Source: Siphonodentalium dalli (lineage: Eukaryota; Mollusca; Scaphopoda; Gadilida; Siphonodentaliidae). From it: a DNA stretch of 64,000 bases. Below the pieces are notes generated by a model. The model saw only the letters and a program-made list of their open reading frames with translations, was not told the DNA's origin and did no database searches. Made by a program: the position numbers and the translations under genes. Below are positions 64,000-64,000 of the stretch, one piece after another; the stretch's first letter is position 1, and each line of letters begins with the position of its first letter. The DNA is taken from NCBI GenBank assembly GCA_032622095.1, contig CP136064.1, positions 252,406,484 to 252,470,483 of the forward strand. The letters run 5' to 3'.

Positions 64000-64000
64000 A

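Larger units (their letters stand above)
1..64000. repeat. Tandem array of ~1,330-bp five-tRNA units (47 full units plus part of unit 48)
   Basis: Unit starts, set at the ACGCTTCTTA motif, are 1, 1331, 2665, 3995, 5324, 6654, 7984, 9314, 10644, 11974, 13304, 14634, 15964, 17296, 18628, 19958, 21288, 22618, 23948, 25278, 27873, 29203, 30533, 31863, 33193, 34523, 35853, 37184, 38514, 39844, 41174, 42504, 43838, 45168, 46502, 47832, 49164, 50494, 51824, 53154, 54477, 55807, 57139, 58469, 59799, 61135, 62443 and 63775. Most units are exactly 1,330 bp; exceptions carry 1-22 bp indels, and unit 20 holds a transposon. Units differ by only a few substitutions, which implies recent amplification or continuing homogenisation. 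The array runs past both window edges, so its true length is unknown. Confidence 0.98.

Noticed and set aside
1-64000. CRISPR-like array
   Set aside because: The repeat unit is 1.3 kb of tRNA genes with no short direct repeats and variable spacers, and the genes are eukaryotic.

Overview
The whole window lies inside one long tandem array of eukaryotic tRNA genes. A unit of about 1,330 bp is repeated head to tail 47 times, and a 48th unit begins at 63775 and runs off the right edge. Each unit carries the same five genes in the same order: tRNA-Gly(GCC) +, tRNA-Leu(CAG) -, tRNA-Arg(TCT) +, tRNA-Gly(CCC) + and the initiator tRNA-iMet(CAT) +. This gives 236 tRNA loci, including damaged copies (48 Gly-GCC and 47 of each other type). 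No protein-coding gene is supported.

The organism is a eukaryote and almost certainly an animal. No gene encodes its 3' CCA. Every gene has internal A and B boxes and a short T-run terminator downstream, as expected for RNA polymerase III. The initiator tRNA has the animal signature A1-T72, C33, a GGG/CCC anticodon stem, and A54 and A60 in the T loop. The tRNA-Gly(CCC) consensus appears identical to my memory of the vertebrate gene. The species cannot be named from this sequence. Spacers are AT-rich, and none exceeds about 290 bp.

Layout: units 1-20 occupy 1-26412. Unit 20 is broken inside its iMet gene by a 1,257-bp foldback transposon (26413-27669). Its two near-identical inverted arms of 567-568 bp flank a 122-bp loop, and an 8-bp target duplication borders it. 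Units 21-48 follow. Units are nearly identical, but linked variants reveal higher-order structure: a two-unit period over units 7-12, a three-unit period over units 20-31, and a recurring damaged unit type near the right end (units 36, 42, 45, 47).

The genes would together supply two glycine isoacceptors plus Leu, Arg and initiator Met tRNAs at high and roughly equal dosage. Most copies look intact. A minority carry changes expected to impair them: a broken T stem in Arg, enlarged anticodon loops in iMet, a 22-bp deletion in one Gly-GCC, and one initiator tRNA with anticodon CGT. For copies described as consensus, I read them by eye and saw no difference from the majority sequence; single silent differences could have been missed.
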